Shown: one piece after another, positions 1 to 12,213 of the stretch
Position numbering within the stretch: the stretch's first letter is position 1
How the letters are laid out: each line of letters opens with the position of its first letter
Assembly: GCF_016545825.1 (NCBI RefSeq)
Contig: NC_052613.1
Span: 39,166,112 to 39,230,111, forward strand
DNA length: 64,000 nt
Reading direction: 5' to 3'
DNA from: Eucalyptus grandis
Lineage: Eukaryota; Streptophyta; Magnoliopsida; Myrtales; Myrtaceae
Program-made: the position numbers and the translations under genes
Notes under the pieces: model-generated
The model's input: the letters and a program-made list of their open reading frames with translations, nothing else
Told to the model about the DNA's origin: nothing
The model's database searches: none

Positions 1-1926
1 GAGAGTCCTCTAGGACGGGGTGAGTGGCTCGAGATTTGTTATGCGCCGATGATTACGGGAATTGGGCCCCGCCCCGGGACACCTCATGTTGGATGCTGCT
101 CCGGTCTTCCCCTCCCATAATGAGTGTCGTCTAGCTGTAGTTCGGCTGCCGCGGCTTACGTTTTTGTCGGGGGCGTCGTTTGGTTTTACATCTTGCTCCG
201 TTTTAATTGGGGGTCGCGACTGGATTCGGATTTCGCTGAACATGACCCATGAAATCTTCTGATGGACCCAGGAAATTTTTTCGACTTTAATGGTCCATCG
301 CGGCCGCTGTTCACGCCACGCCTCGCGATTGACCCAGAGGCTGCGTACCGCTTTAAGCCTTGAATTTTTTTTAAAAAAATTCGTCACCTAATTGTTTCAA
401 TTGATGAGGATTTTTCTAGGTATGAAATAATTCTGTGTAGACTTTAATTTGCGGAGATGGGAGATCTAATATTTTATGGTCTATAGTCTCTCTTTAGTGG
501 GTTAGGGATCTAAGTTATCCCTAATCCTTTTTGCTGTTTCTCTTTTACGGGACGGTTGCTTTAAATTTTCTCTTTTTGCCGGGCGATTAGCCATTACCCA
601 TTAGCAAAAGAGGCACCGCACTTTTGCCGTTCTCTCCAAAATGACCCTGGCGACGTCACTTAGCCTCTGCACTGTCTCGTCATCTGCCGAGGTCATTGAT
701 GTCCATCTACCTCGGGCCAGAATCTTGACGAATATTTACCGCGGACGTGTCGAATTGTGCATGGAAGTCTTTCAACTCATATGACTTAGTTATTCGAATT
801 TAGGTCGTTTTTCATTTTCATTCTTAGAACAGAAAAATTTGTTGGGTCGGCAATCCCGTCCAAGCATTCAACAGATTAATAGTCTCAGAAATTCAATCAC
901 AACATTAATTATCGTTGGTAAAAGGAAAAAAAAAGGGGAAAAAAGAAATTTACCACAGATGAAGATGAGAAGAGGACACGTTGCGCTCTGTCAGGAGAGC
1001 GTGAATCACACGGTCCATTCAATTAGAGGAAGCGGGAAGGACGCTTTTCCATTTACTATGGGCCCCACCTGAATCCGTATTATTCCTTTTATTTTCTATT
1101 TTTCTTTTCCCTTTTTTTTGGGCCTTCTGATTAAACCGATTACGGAAGTTGCGACTTTACAAGTTATTTTTTATTCGTGCGAGCGAATTGTGCTTTGACT
1201 GTAACCGCTGGCTTTTGGTCAGAAAGATCTAGAAATTGTATACCAGCCGTGACAAAATACATGACATTTACCCCTCCCCCGAGAAAAAAATAATATAAAA
1301 TTAGTCCGATGTGGATCTGAATCGACTCGCTTAATCCGTTCAGACACTAATTCACATGCGCTTAAGCTGATGTGTTAAGTCGTCGTTTTTTCCAACACAG
1401 CACTGCAAGCCGCATCTTAACATATCTGACACTCATTTTAACCCATGAACATATTCATAGGTGCAAAAAGCCTTTAACATAAAGATGAGAAATGAGCTGT
1501 GTTTTGTAGAATCTATATCCATGTTATCTATGCACCGACCCTTTAGCTAAAATGAGGGGACCAGGGTTAGAAAAAAGAGAAATTTACATGCATTATGTAC
1601 ATATTAGGCTTTATATTTGATGTAAATACATCACTCGTTGATTTGTTCTCACATAAGTGCAGGAGACAATAACACAAACTAGCTAATGTTCAACAACACT
1701 CCTGAAAAAAGAAGAAAAGGGCAAAAAAAAGAAGTCTAGAAATAAGAGGGAAGAGGATAGATGGGCTCTTTCGTAAATTCAGACGGCTCCTGTAGCCCGC
1801 CCAACGCAGACCCTCCATAAGTAGCTAGCCCCACCCTCTCTTCACCTTCGCCCATCCACTTCTTCTTCTCTCTCTCTCTGTGCGCTTGTGAAACGAGCAT
1901 TTTGCTAGCGAGCGAGGAAGAGAGAA
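1..1926. other. 5' flank of expansin gene, no gene seen
   Basis: Positions 1-400 are GC-rich with overlapping open frames on both strands, none of which resembles a protein family I know. From 400 on the sequence is AT-rich and typical of plant intergenic DNA. The last 200 bases before the expansin start include a CT-rich stretch at 1861-1882 that fits a plant 5' leader. I see no clear TATA box. Confidence 0.6.
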
Positions 1927-4088
1927 ATGACTCGAGCAAGCGTGGTGTTTGCAGCCTCCCTCATCTCATTCTCCCTAATGTGGCTCGCCGACGCCAGGAT
2001 CCCCGGCGTCTACTCCGGCGGCCCCTGGCAGACCGCCCACGCCACCTTCTACGGCGGCTCCGACGCCTCCGGCACCATGGGTAAACACTAACCCCTCCCT
2101 ACAAACCCTTCCCGCCTCCGGCATTGTTCCCCTCCGGACAATGCCGGTCACTAGAGCTCTCAAAAACTCATTATCACGCACGGAACCGGATTTGTTAGAT
2201 CGAACCGGTCAAGAAACCGGACCGGCCGGTTCAACTAAAGCCCGGTCCGGTTTCGGAGACCCTGCGACATTAGGGTCGCGGTATAGTGCGGCATTCGAAC
2301 GCGCGGACGATGTTAACACTGTTTAAATTTGTGGCAGGTGGGGCCTGCGGGTACGGGAACCTGTACAGCCAGGGCTACGGCGTGAACACGGCGGCGCTGA
2401 GCACGGCGCTGTTCAACAACGGGCTGAGCTGCGGGGCGTGCTTCGAGATCAAGTGCGCGAACGACCCCACGTGGTGCCACTCCGGCAGCCCCTCCATCTT
2501 CGTCACCGCCACCAACTTCTGCCCCCCGAACTTCGCCCAACCCAGCGACAACGGCGGCTGGTGCAACCCTCCCCGCCCCCACTTCGACCTCGCCATGCCC
2601 ATGTTCCTCAAGATCGCCGAGTACCGCGCCGGCATCGTCCCCGTCTCTTTCCGCCGGTGAGATCCCGTCGCATCCCTCTGTTTTTTACGTTGGGGAATCC
2701 ACCTTTCATTATGCTGATTTTTTTGCCAAGTCAAAAAGGAGTAGAACGCGTGCATTTAGTGCAATGTACTTACCAGCATGTGTCGAGACGCACCATCGTA
2801 ATGCCCGTGACACTTTCTTTAGGGAAAGGGATGGTAGAACAGCAAAAGATCTGTACCTTTGTTGAAAAATGCGACGGGACCGCGAGCTTCAGTAGCATTC
2901 GGAGTATAGTGACAGCTGTAGATAGATTAATGTCGGAGGTTAGTGAATAATTATTTACGGGGGGATGGGTTCGAGCTTTTACTGTGTCTCGGGAGTAGCG
3001 ACACAATGCAGGTTTGTCGGTACAAGCGTTTCGTCGGTTTGAAAGGGGTACGAGGTTAGTGGGATTTAACGACTCTAGATTAACTTAATTAAGCGGTTTT
3101 TCTGTGGGGAAGGGTGATATGATCATGCTGCATGTTGGTTGGTTGGATTCTGGCAGCGTTTCTTTAATGCCTGCTCTGTCAGACCGTCGGCGGAGTTCCC
3201 GTCCTCAAGTCAGTTCAGTTCGCTAAAACGCCCCTCTTCCTTACCCACATTTACCACCTCGTCTGCCTTATCCAATGCCTTCTTTTGGACCACCCACCCT
3301 TCGTTCGTGTTCGTTCGTGTCTCTTTCGTTGTTTTTGTCCCTTCAATTTGGTAAATGGCTGCAAAAACTGAGAGCCCATGTTTTCATTTGACGTAGTATA
3401 GATCCAAGCCAAACGACTCTTATTATATTGCAACTTTTCTCCGTCGAATATTCAAAGTCTGAAATCTCTGCCTCAATATAAAAAAAGTCCTCCCCTTTTG
3501 GTATCGAAAGGAATCAAAGTTCAGATTAGTGTTCTCACCAATAAATGGACTTATACGAAGACCATAATGCATGTCAGTGTGGTTTGACCGTACAGTCAAA
3601 ACGACAAGCGCTGCGGCTGTGCCAGATTTTGCGCGAAATGAGTGGCGCGATTTGTGGACTAGTGCGAGCAAAAGTAAAAAAGTTAAAAAAAAAAAAAAAA
3701 AAAAGAAGAAAGGAAAAGCTGGGTTCCATCGAACGACTGAAATGCCCCGTGCTGTCTCTGACGTGAATTTGCGCGCAGGGTGCCGTGCCGGAAGCGAGGC
3801 GGGATGAGGTTCACCATCAACGGGTTCCGGTACTTCAACCTGGTGCTGATCTCGAACGTGGCGGGGGCCGGGGACATCGTGCGGGTGAGCGTGAAGGGGG
3901 CGAGGACCGGGTGGATGAGCATGAGCCGCAACTGGGGCCAGAACTGGCAGTCCAACGCCGTGCTGGCCGGCCAGGCGCTCTCCTTCCGCGTCACCGCCAG
4001 CGACCGGCGCTCCTCCACCTCCTGGAACATGGTCCCCGCCGGCTGGCAGTTCGGCCAGACCTTCACCGGCAAGAACTTCAGGGTCTGA
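1927..4088 (+). CDS. EXPA: Alpha-expansin, complete three-exon gene
   Basis: Alpha-expansins are secreted wall proteins that loosen cellulose-xyloglucan contacts at acid pH without hydrolysis. Three exons (1927-2080, 2338-2656, 3779-4088) join through GT-AG introns into 783 nt, 260 residues, the normal family length. Residues 1-23 form a signal peptide ending LADA. The mature start is RIPGVYSGG, followed by [22 protein letters not shown] and the HFDLA motif of the six-cysteine double-psi barrel. The C-terminal domain has the WNMVP and GQTF signatures and ends GKNFRV. Overall wording is closest to the EXPA4/EXPA6 group as I remember it. Intron 2 is long (1122 bp) and contains the left breakpoint of a 10.4-kb tandem duplication. 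A TA microsatellite lies in the 3' region near 4493-4507. The start codon is the only one that yields a signal peptide. Confidence 0.95.
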
Positions 4089-7000
4089 GGAGCGAAGCCT
4101 CTTTTAATTCACCGTTTTGTCCTCGCCGCGCCATTTTCCCACTCTCCAGAATGCCCTGTTCCTTTTCATTTTCTCGTTTTGCTGTTTTAACTCGTAAGGT
4201 GTTGGGGAATGTGAAAGTGAACGGAGCGTCAGACTTCTTTTTTGACTTTTTGATTGGTGGGTCTTTTTTTTCCGTTTTCTGCTTTCCATTTTCTTTTCTT
4301 TTTTGGGGTGAAGTGTTGAGTGGGGGGATTGTTTGGTTAGTAGGGAAGGAGGAATGTTAGAAGACATCCTAGGGCTGAGGAGGCGTCTGCACAAGCACGT
4401 GGCCCGCAGCTGATATGGCACCTATGAAGCACTAGTAGTAGACCAGTAACATTATGCTCGAGCAAGTTTGAGTATGTGTATCTATAATTTATTATATATA
4501 TATATATGTATGTGACACGTTATATTTCTCTTACATTATGTAACCAGCAAGTGTAATGTAGTCGAATCTATAGCTGAATTTGGAATGGAATTTGTGTTTG
4601 CCTCGTCATCCTCCTCCACGAACGTCCTTTCAGAGCTCTTTTCCTTTGTTTTGCTGTCAAATGCTGCAATGTCTGTCCCATCCCAGGTGTTCGCACACCT
4701 TCGATGCAACTTAGTCGAATGGAGAAGTCGAATTAGAAATTACTAGGAGTGTTCTTGGATACTACATTACAAATGAGGATGGATATGGGAAAAATACTTG
4801 GTCTTCAGAGATTTAGAGCACTGGAAAGGATATGGAGTTAATAAAAGAATGGGGGATCCTAAAATTTTTTCTTCAAGAATTATTGCTTGTTATAATTATT
4901 TTTTCATGAAAAAGTTCCAAAAGGGTCACATCAGGAGGAGGACCAAAAACATCTATGGGGGAACCAAAGCTGCACGTGGGTGGGGCCGGGGTCGCTCCCT
5001 AAATGCTTTTCTTCGCATGTGAAAATGTCCCTATTTTCTTCCGTATCCTCCTCTCCTCTCCTCTATTCTCCTCTCTTTTCTCTCCGTTCAAAAAGAGACA
5101 GACCATCTTCGGATTCCAAGCATCGGATGCCCCCCTCGCCCAACTCCCCGTACCCCTTTTCAACTTTTCCCACTATTTCCCCCGCGCCTCTTCTTTTTTT
5201 CCCCTATCATTGCGGTAGATTTGGTTTGGCGAACCAACCGAATCCAGCTTTCATGCCCCAACTCAAAGACGCACCAACTAATTCGGGACGAGGGAACGGA
5301 CGAGTTGGAGACAAAAACCTCTGTTGCCCGCTCCCCGTACCGTGTAAACGAATTTCATAATCCCCGTCCATTCCAACTATATCTAGGACAAGACACCTTG
5401 TTGGCCTGACGTGCTTAAAGGGAGCTATAAGGCAGGGGGTAACGATAAGGAGAACAAGATCCACTCTAGAAATATTTTTATGATTTTTATGATTTTTTTA
5501 TTTTTTATTTATTTTCTTTCTTGTTTCTTTTTTACAAAGGATTGGCTCCATTGGCCCTTGGACGAGGGCTGTGAAGCCCTCGTTGCCCACAAGCAAAGGT
5601 CGTAGCCCTAGCTTAATCTAGCAGGGGCATCATGAGCCATCACCTACGTCGTTGCGACTCATAGTGAGCGCATAGCAGCCCTTGCTCCCCTTTGCTATGA
5701 TTGGCAAGGGCCGCGACACTCTCGCCTTATAGGATTTGTCAAAGGCTTGAGGGCCGAGGGGTCAACGGGGGTCATCGACCCACACCTAAGGGCCAGCAAG
5801 GTTATTGGCCCTTGCTCAATGGCCAACCGCTCGCCCAGCCCTTTGTGATAAAGGAAAAGGCAAACATTGTAAATATTAAAAAAAATGTCTATATCGGGTC
5901 GGTTATGTCATGTGGACTGAGTAGTATCAATACCAATATACAACACGATACGACACGTCAGTACGTCATTTCTTAAAAAATAGAGAATTCTAATAAACTA
6001 TATATTAAATATGTATTTTTCGCATACACGAGAAATTATCATTTTTATGATTATTTTAACCAAATTAATTTGATTTAAATTCACAAATAAATAAATAATA
6101 ACAAATAGTCAAAAATAAATGTACACGAAAAATATTTATCCACAAATTGTTAATATTATTAATTATTTTAATTTGACAAAGTTAACTCCATTCCAGTAAT
6201 CCATAAAATTTGGAGTAAAAAACAAACAAATAATCCACATTATGGACTTGTGTATCTGAATGTGTCGAAGAGAAGAAAAAACAATTTCGTAAGGTAAATT
6301 GTGTACCACGGGAAGTGAGAGTGAGAAGATAAAAGAAAAGAAGATTAGGTTTTTGTCCCTTCCTTCTTTATTATTATATTTATTTATTTGTACATATTTT
6401 CATTTTGACAATTCATTTATTGAAATTTTTAAAATTGATCTCTCATTCATTTTGGAATCGTGTGTCGGAATTCTGAATTTACAAATTAGAATTCTGGACT
6501 CGCATATCGTAAAGTATCAAGAGAGTTGATCAGTCGTTGAAAATTTGACACCCGTTAACCCAGTGTTGAAGCAAAAGTTTCCGGAGAGCGTCGATACTTC
6601 TCACTATGTAAAACAACCAACACTGTCACATTGGCAATATCTAGCAAAAATTAGTTAGAATCGTTAAAAGAATTATGATAAAATTAGAAAAATTGAAAGA
6701 TTTAAGACTAAATTAGCAAATTGATTGCCATAGATAAGTTTACTACTTTTTTAACAATTTTCCCTGCAAATACCTACAGCCATTCTTTTCATTTGCTCGG
6801 TAACATTGCATATATTCCAACCACAACACCGACAAATACACTCTCGGTAGCTCGAGTCTTATAATGTTCTTGGAAGATGCGCCCCAGTTGATTTTATTCT
6901 CGCTCCAACTTCTTCAAGAGGAGGAAACCATTTTTGTATCTCTTCTTCGGCACAGCACCACCAGCAACCCACGCATCGACATGTTCGGAGCAGAATTGAC

Positions 7001-8159
7001 GAATACTCTTGTCGCTACTCGCTAGTTCCTGTCAATTTTGTTTTCCCAACCATTCTTAATAGCCTGATTCCTGGCCATCCTGATAGGGTGCCCATATCAC
7101 GCTACCAGACATGGGAAAATTCCTGCACGGCATTTAGTGGATTTGCCTGTATCAGCAGGTAGGAGTTCCATTTCATCCACTCGTGGATGGGGTTCATTCC
7201 CTCCATCTTCCAAATCTATCGGCCAAGACATAAAATTTTAGAAACACGACTCCAAGATAAAATTTTCAGTTTTCACAATCCCACACCTTGCGATCTACCA
7301 AGATGAGCGTTATCCGAAAACCCATAGCCAGAAGCCACTCATTTCTAGACAACTTCTTGAGATCGTTTCGAATAGATACGACACTAAAACTAAGAGAACA
7401 CAGCAATACCGTCATCCACTGAGAATTTTCTTGTGGGTTTGCACATAGCAAAGGATGCAGCTATGGTCGTCTATGAAAGAATCAAATTGTAAGTACATCT
7501 CATAAATACTCCATGAGAGCTCCTGTCAAAAGTCAAAGGAAAGTTTGATTTTTTTCCCTTTAGTCTAATTGAACGGAAGAGCAAGTACGCCTATTTTGAA
7601 TGGCCTAATTCTACTTCAAGAATCTACACTCAGTCAGCTTTAGAAATCAAGTATCTGGACTCAACAACTGCATCCTGAGATGTGTATCCGCAACAAATAG
7701 GAGGATGAAGATGCCAGACTGCCCACCTGAGTACATTAAGAGTCTACATCCAGCAAAGCACCGTTAGAATGGACCGCATGTTCAAAACAATGCCTATACA
7801 AGTGTGTGCTTGCAGTACACATAAGCTAAGCAAGCTAAACATCGTGTTAAACAGGCACGTAAACCATCAATCAGTGTTTCATTAATTCTCCAAAAGAGTG
7901 TCCAGCTTTAGTGGGTTCCCCGGGTGGGGGGAGTAATATTAAAAAATATCGCACTGCTTTGACATCTGAATGAACTTACGTTCGCCAAAGGGTTAATTGT
8001 GGCAATCTGGTGAATAGCCCCCCCACACCATCTCCTTCTTTTTAACTTTTTGTATTATAGCTCTTTCATGCATATCAGGCGAACAACTTTCAATGTACAG
8101 TCAAGCTGCAGATGCTTCGTGAACACCCGTTCTTCATTGCTACAAAAAAATTCATACCT
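4089..8159. other. Expansin 3' region and intergenic DNA
   Basis: Most of this is matched at 14550-18920. It holds the expansin 3' untranslated region, a GC-rich island at about 5521-5860 with repeated GAGGGC/GCCCTC words inside AT-rich DNA, and AT-rich sequence to 6760. A relic described separately follows. No intact coding region is seen. The island resembles the GC-rich cores of TIR elements elsewhere in the window, so a decayed transposon is likely, but I found no clean ends. Confidence 0.6.
6760..7830 (-). pseudogene. Old relic of an FDM-type 5' intron region (unit A copy)
   Basis: The stretch around 7400-7760 is a diverged copy of the 5' intron region of the FDM genes. For example, ATCCACTGAGAATTTTC near 7415 corresponds to ATCCACTGAGGATTTGC at 12228 and 22398, and the similarity continues for several hundred bases. 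Below 7300 the similarity fades. The minus strand there has broken open frames that I cannot assign, including a stretch reading RYKNGFLLWKKLE. The zf-XS, XS and XH exons expected for an FDM gene are absent. It looks like the 5' remnant of a third, older tandem paralogue. Confidence 0.6.
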
Positions 8160-11100
8160 CTAATTCTTCTTCTTCTGGGGTTTCCACAGCTTGAGAAGGT
8201 AAGCAACTCCCTCTTTGAGAGATGCTCTTCTTCCTTCTCTAGAATGCCATAGCTCGGGCACAGTGTACCTGCCACTGCCATTGTACTCATTCAGCTCTTC
8301 GAGGGCCTTTGATACTGCCTTGAAGACCTCTTCATCAATAATTTCCTATGAAGCCAAATGACGAAGAGACTTTGAGAAGTAGGAGAGACACCGATATGGA
8401 CAGAAAAGGCTTCTACACCACGATATGTAAAAATCGTGCTGGGTTAACAAGGATTTACATGTCATGGCTGGCTATCATGAAACAGGCACACTACAAAATG
8501 CATCAGCATACTTTCGTTTGCGAAATAACAGTGCTTGCCTTGAACCATGACATCAAACTAACCATACTGAAATGCAAACACGAAGTAGTAGAGGCTTCTA
8601 TTCATTGCAACTCTTCTGTTGGGTGACAAATGATCATTCTTGGCATGTGAAATTAGGTTGATCGGAAAAGTTGCATGAACTCTTCAGAATTTCGAATGAA
8701 ACCTCCTAAAGAACATGGCTTCCATTAATGTACTAAAATGCAGAAGAATGTTAACTAACATAAACTTGCTATAAATATGGGTAGCAATGTTATGTAAGAG
8801 ATATGCTGGTAATGTTAGTTGCGTGTAAAGTATACCTTGCGATTCTCTCCCTCTGTTATGCCTTTAAAGGGGTACCATCCCGGATCTCTTAGAAGTTTTT
8901 CCCACTCAGAACAGAGCGTCACGGCCATTAGATTTGCTTCTTTCGCAGCATATTTTGTTTTTTGCTGCAATGAGGAACGGCTTGCTGTCAAGTTCTCCCA
9001 TTCTTTTGACGCAAATTTGGGCACGAGTTGTATTATTCTTGAAAGTCTGTAGAGCAACAGCATTATCATTTCTGACAGCTCAAAATCTATTATCAGATCA
9101 AAAGGTTGACATTTTTGGAAACAGGCAATCGATGCGTATTACATTAGCTTTCAAACTGTTTACATGTCAAGCGCAGTAAGTTATGCCTTGACGTGATAAC
9201 AAATGCACACAAAAGGGTCTAAGATAAGGAAACAAAGCAATTACTTTAATCAGCTCCTTGCAAGCATCCTGCAATTCATCATTGTTCCTCCAATGCTTAA
9301 CAGTAAGCACTCGACTCAGTTCTTCCTTTGCCTCTAAACTTTCCTCAATCTCCTTCATCTTCTGTTTAAGGTCCACGTCGTCGTCATCCTCCATGTTTTT
9401 CATAACTTGCACAGCACCTCTCAATCGCTCAATGTCCAATTCCAACGATTGTTTATCATCGAGTTCTCTTTCGAGCTCAATATTTTCCCGTGAAGTTTCT
9501 CCTTTTCTCTCTGCCATTAATAGCAATGTGGAAGTTTAGAAACTATTGAGCCAATAAAGATCTAGCTATTGCCTAAGCTCAAAAGAAAAAAAAAATGCAG
9601 AAATAAAGAAAGCAAACAAGCACCTTCTGATCTTCTCCCAGCCTCAAGAAATTATTGTTTCCTTTCCGCTGCTCCAAAAATGCCCTTTCAACCTGAAACC
9701 AGTTAAACTTGAGTTCTTCTGTGGCAGCGCCAAAAGATTTAGTTCTCCATTCCTTCTAGTGGGGTTGGTTGTGTTTTCTTTTTTTCCTTTTATTTCCTGG
9801 TTCCCATTTGTAGACATCACAGGTTATAATAGCCTTTGATGGTTAATTTCCCACTTCCCTCACCAATCTAGTCAATAACAAGTACTTTCTGGATTTTTCG
9901 AAGCATTCAGTTTTTTGTCTGATACACAAAAGGAATGCTTATAACGGAGGTAACTTCGTTATGTGTCGTTCAATGTTTAGACATGATGAGATCTTATTCC
10001 TCGATATTTATGGTCAAATATCAACTGCACTGTCCTTTCTGAAGTCAATGCTCGAGCTGAAGATGGATTAAGAATATATAGATGAAACTTCATACCATTT
10101 CCTTATCATGTCTAAGCTTTGCCCTCTTGCCTTCATTTTGAAATTCTCGCAATTCCAACTCTTCTTCCTGCTGCCGAAGCTCGTGCTTTTGAGCTTGCAA
10201 ATGCTGTGTCACCTTGTCATGCTCCAGGTATATCTTCGCAAGATGATCCCGGGCATTCTGCTGCATCTTTCTTATTTCTAGCAAAAAGGAAAAGAAAGAG
10301 TCAGTTCACAAGTCAATTTCGTTGCCAGTACTCATTTCCCAAAAAACACATCACACCTTCATTATGAGCCCTCAGCATTTCATCCTTTTGAGTCACTAAA
10401 TTGTCGAGGGAATGCTTTGTTTTTTCGTACTTGCTCTCCATCTCCATAAGTCGCGAGCTCTCGATCTCCAGCGTCTTCTGTAAGTCAGCAACAAGCATTG
10501 ACCGTTGGCGTTGTTCTTCTGCCTCTTTATCGGACAAAGTTCGCAAGTGCCCTTTCTTTCTAAGGTGGTCTCCCAGTATGCCTTTCGAATAGTAATCATC
10601 ATCATATGCCAACCAACCAAAAAACTTGTCTCCCCTGTCCCTGGAGACATAAAAGTCCCTCTTCCCACGGCGCTCAATCTCATAGCTTTTCTCAAAAGCA
10701 ATCGCATTACAGAAGCCCGCCCAGTCTTATTAAACTCAACAACTGCTAGTCCCGAATGACCACGGTAGTTCCATAGGGCCTGCACCCTCACAGGGTGGAA
10801 TCCTTTCTTTTCCAACTCCTGCCTGATTTTGGTACCACTCTCCCAACATGTCTTCCATCCTTAACTTCAGTCTTGATGTTCGCAATTACACCCATCCACG
10901 GCCAGACAAACTACTGATTATTCTTTGCTAAAGAGAGTGTTATTGTTGATCATTCTTAGCTGAAGATAGTCTTAACTGCTCATCGTTCTTAGCTGAAGAT
11001 AGTCTTGCTGAAGAGAGTCTTATGTTGGAAGAATTTTCGGCATTAACCTTCCTAGAGAAGTATTTTCTTATGTATCTCTCCAATGCCGAGTGCTTGGCAA

Positions 11101-11495
11101 TCTCCTTAGTACTTGTCCCTTTTAAATCCTTTGATATGCATGAGGCGTGCTTTAAAAGGTCCTCGAAGAGATAATCACGTGCACTTCTGCAGTATGGACA
11201 TCTATAATGTGAATCTGAAACTTTGATCTTGATATAATGTCCCTTCAATTCTTGATAATAACGATCTTCATATTCCTCCAGCTCATAAGAAAATACTTCT
11301 CTAGGAAAGTTAATGCCGAAAATTCTTCCAACATAAGACTCTCTTCAGCTAAGGACAATCAACAGTTAAGACTATCTTCAGCTAAGAACGATGAGCAGTT
11401 AAGACTATCTTCAGCTAAGAACGATCAGCAGTTAACACTCTCTTCAGCAAAGAACAATCAGCAGTTTGTTTGTCTTCTTTGTGGAACATTTTCAT
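8160..11495 (-). pseudogene. IDN2/FDM-family gene, broken copy A
   Basis: All six coding exons of the intact copy at 18921-22259 have counterparts: 11495-10357, 10277-10096, 9692-9624, 9510-9245, 9046-8836 and 8345-8160. Lesions seen are: an inverted insertion directly after the first codons (11284-11469); a stop in the LSSAK minisatellite near 10940; single-base deletions near 10728 and 10846 in the XS region; a one-base deletion near 9483; a one-base insertion near 8960; and a 42-bp in-frame deletion in the XH exon. Its 5' flank above 13143 is now expansin intron, so the native promoter is also gone. It retains EELNEYNGSGRY in the XH motif, closer to the usual family wording than copy B. 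It is not expected to make a functional protein. Confidence 0.92.
10906..11469. repeat. Inverted repeat (hairpin) made from the FDM-A minisatellite
   Basis: The arm at 11284-11469 reads on the plus strand as the same peptide that the arm at 10906-11073 reads on the minus strand: RKYF, then VNAENSSN, then LSSAK repeats. The spacer is about 210 bp and holds the zf-XS coding part. The plus arm has four LSSAK repeats; the minus arm has lost part of one. The insertion replaced about 20 bp that copy B still has at 22212-22232. Both junctions show a few bases of shared sequence (CATAAG at one end, TTTGT at the other), as expected from template switching. RNA from either strand could fold into a stem of roughly 165 bp. 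Confidence 0.9.
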
Positions 11496-11615
11496 TCCTA
11501 CACATGAAAGAGAGAATGAAAAGACAAGATCAAGATGAGCATCGTCTAAGAAAACAAGCCACTCATTTCTAAAACTCTTGAAATGATTTCAAACAAATAT
11601 GACACAACAACTGAA

Positions 11616-12213
11616 GGTGTGTTTGTTTCACGGAAAACGTAATGTTTTTGGAAAATATTTTCCAGGAAATCATTTTCCAAGAAAATGGTTAGTTTTCCTT
11701 TGTTTGGTGATATGTGATTGAAAATATTTTTTGATGTTTGGATTGCATTTGAAAAATAATTGAAGATGTAGAAGACGCTGATGAAGAGGAAGAGGAGGGA
11801 GTGAAGCTAACGGGAGCGCAGGAGGGGGCTAGGGTTGGAGGAGGCGGCGGTGACGAAAAGGAGGGGGTGAAGGAGAAGGAGAGAGGAGAGGAGGAGTTAG
11901 GGTTTATGTTCACAGGCAAAAAAAGAAAAGAGAAAATAAGAAAAAAGAAAGAAGAAAGAAAAGAAAAGATATAATAATAACAAATTCAAAATTTTTAATT
12001 AGAAATCCTTTTTAATTATAATTTTTTCATCAAGCAAGAACCTTAAAATATTTTGGAAAACGTTTTTGATTTTTTCGAAAAAGAAATCGTTTTTCTGAAT
12101 TTAAGTTTTGGAAGGAAAACATTCTACGTTGACTTATTTTCCTAAATGAACTAAACACTGAAAAATGAGGAAAACGTTTCTCCGGAAATTGTTTTTCGCA
12201 AAACAAACACACC
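11616..12213. mobile_element. 598-bp MITE, present only in unit A
   Basis: Perfect 13-bp terminal inverted repeats GGTGTGTTTGTTT and AAACAAACACACC bound the element, and weaker inverted similarity extends further in, with GGAAAA/TTTTCC words. Copy B has no insertion at the matching place (near 22380), so the element arrived in unit A after the duplication or was lost cleanly from B. The middle (11765-11910) is GA-rich and unlike the ends. The TIR style suggests a hAT-type element. I could not identify a convincing target duplication, so the superfamily is uncertain. Confidence 0.85.

Noticed and set aside
10..387. 125-codon open frame on the minus strand with a 66-codon frame opposite
   Set aside because: No family motif on either strand. 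The GC-rich sequence makes stop-free frames likely.
2313..2950. Long antisense and shifted frames over the expansin exons
   Set aside because: They are shadows of GC-rich coding sequence with Arg/Gly/Ala-rich translations.
11237..11572. Plus-strand frame with four LSSAK repeats, apparently a new gene
   Set aside because: It is the inverted copy of the FDM-A minisatellite, with no start context or domain of its own.
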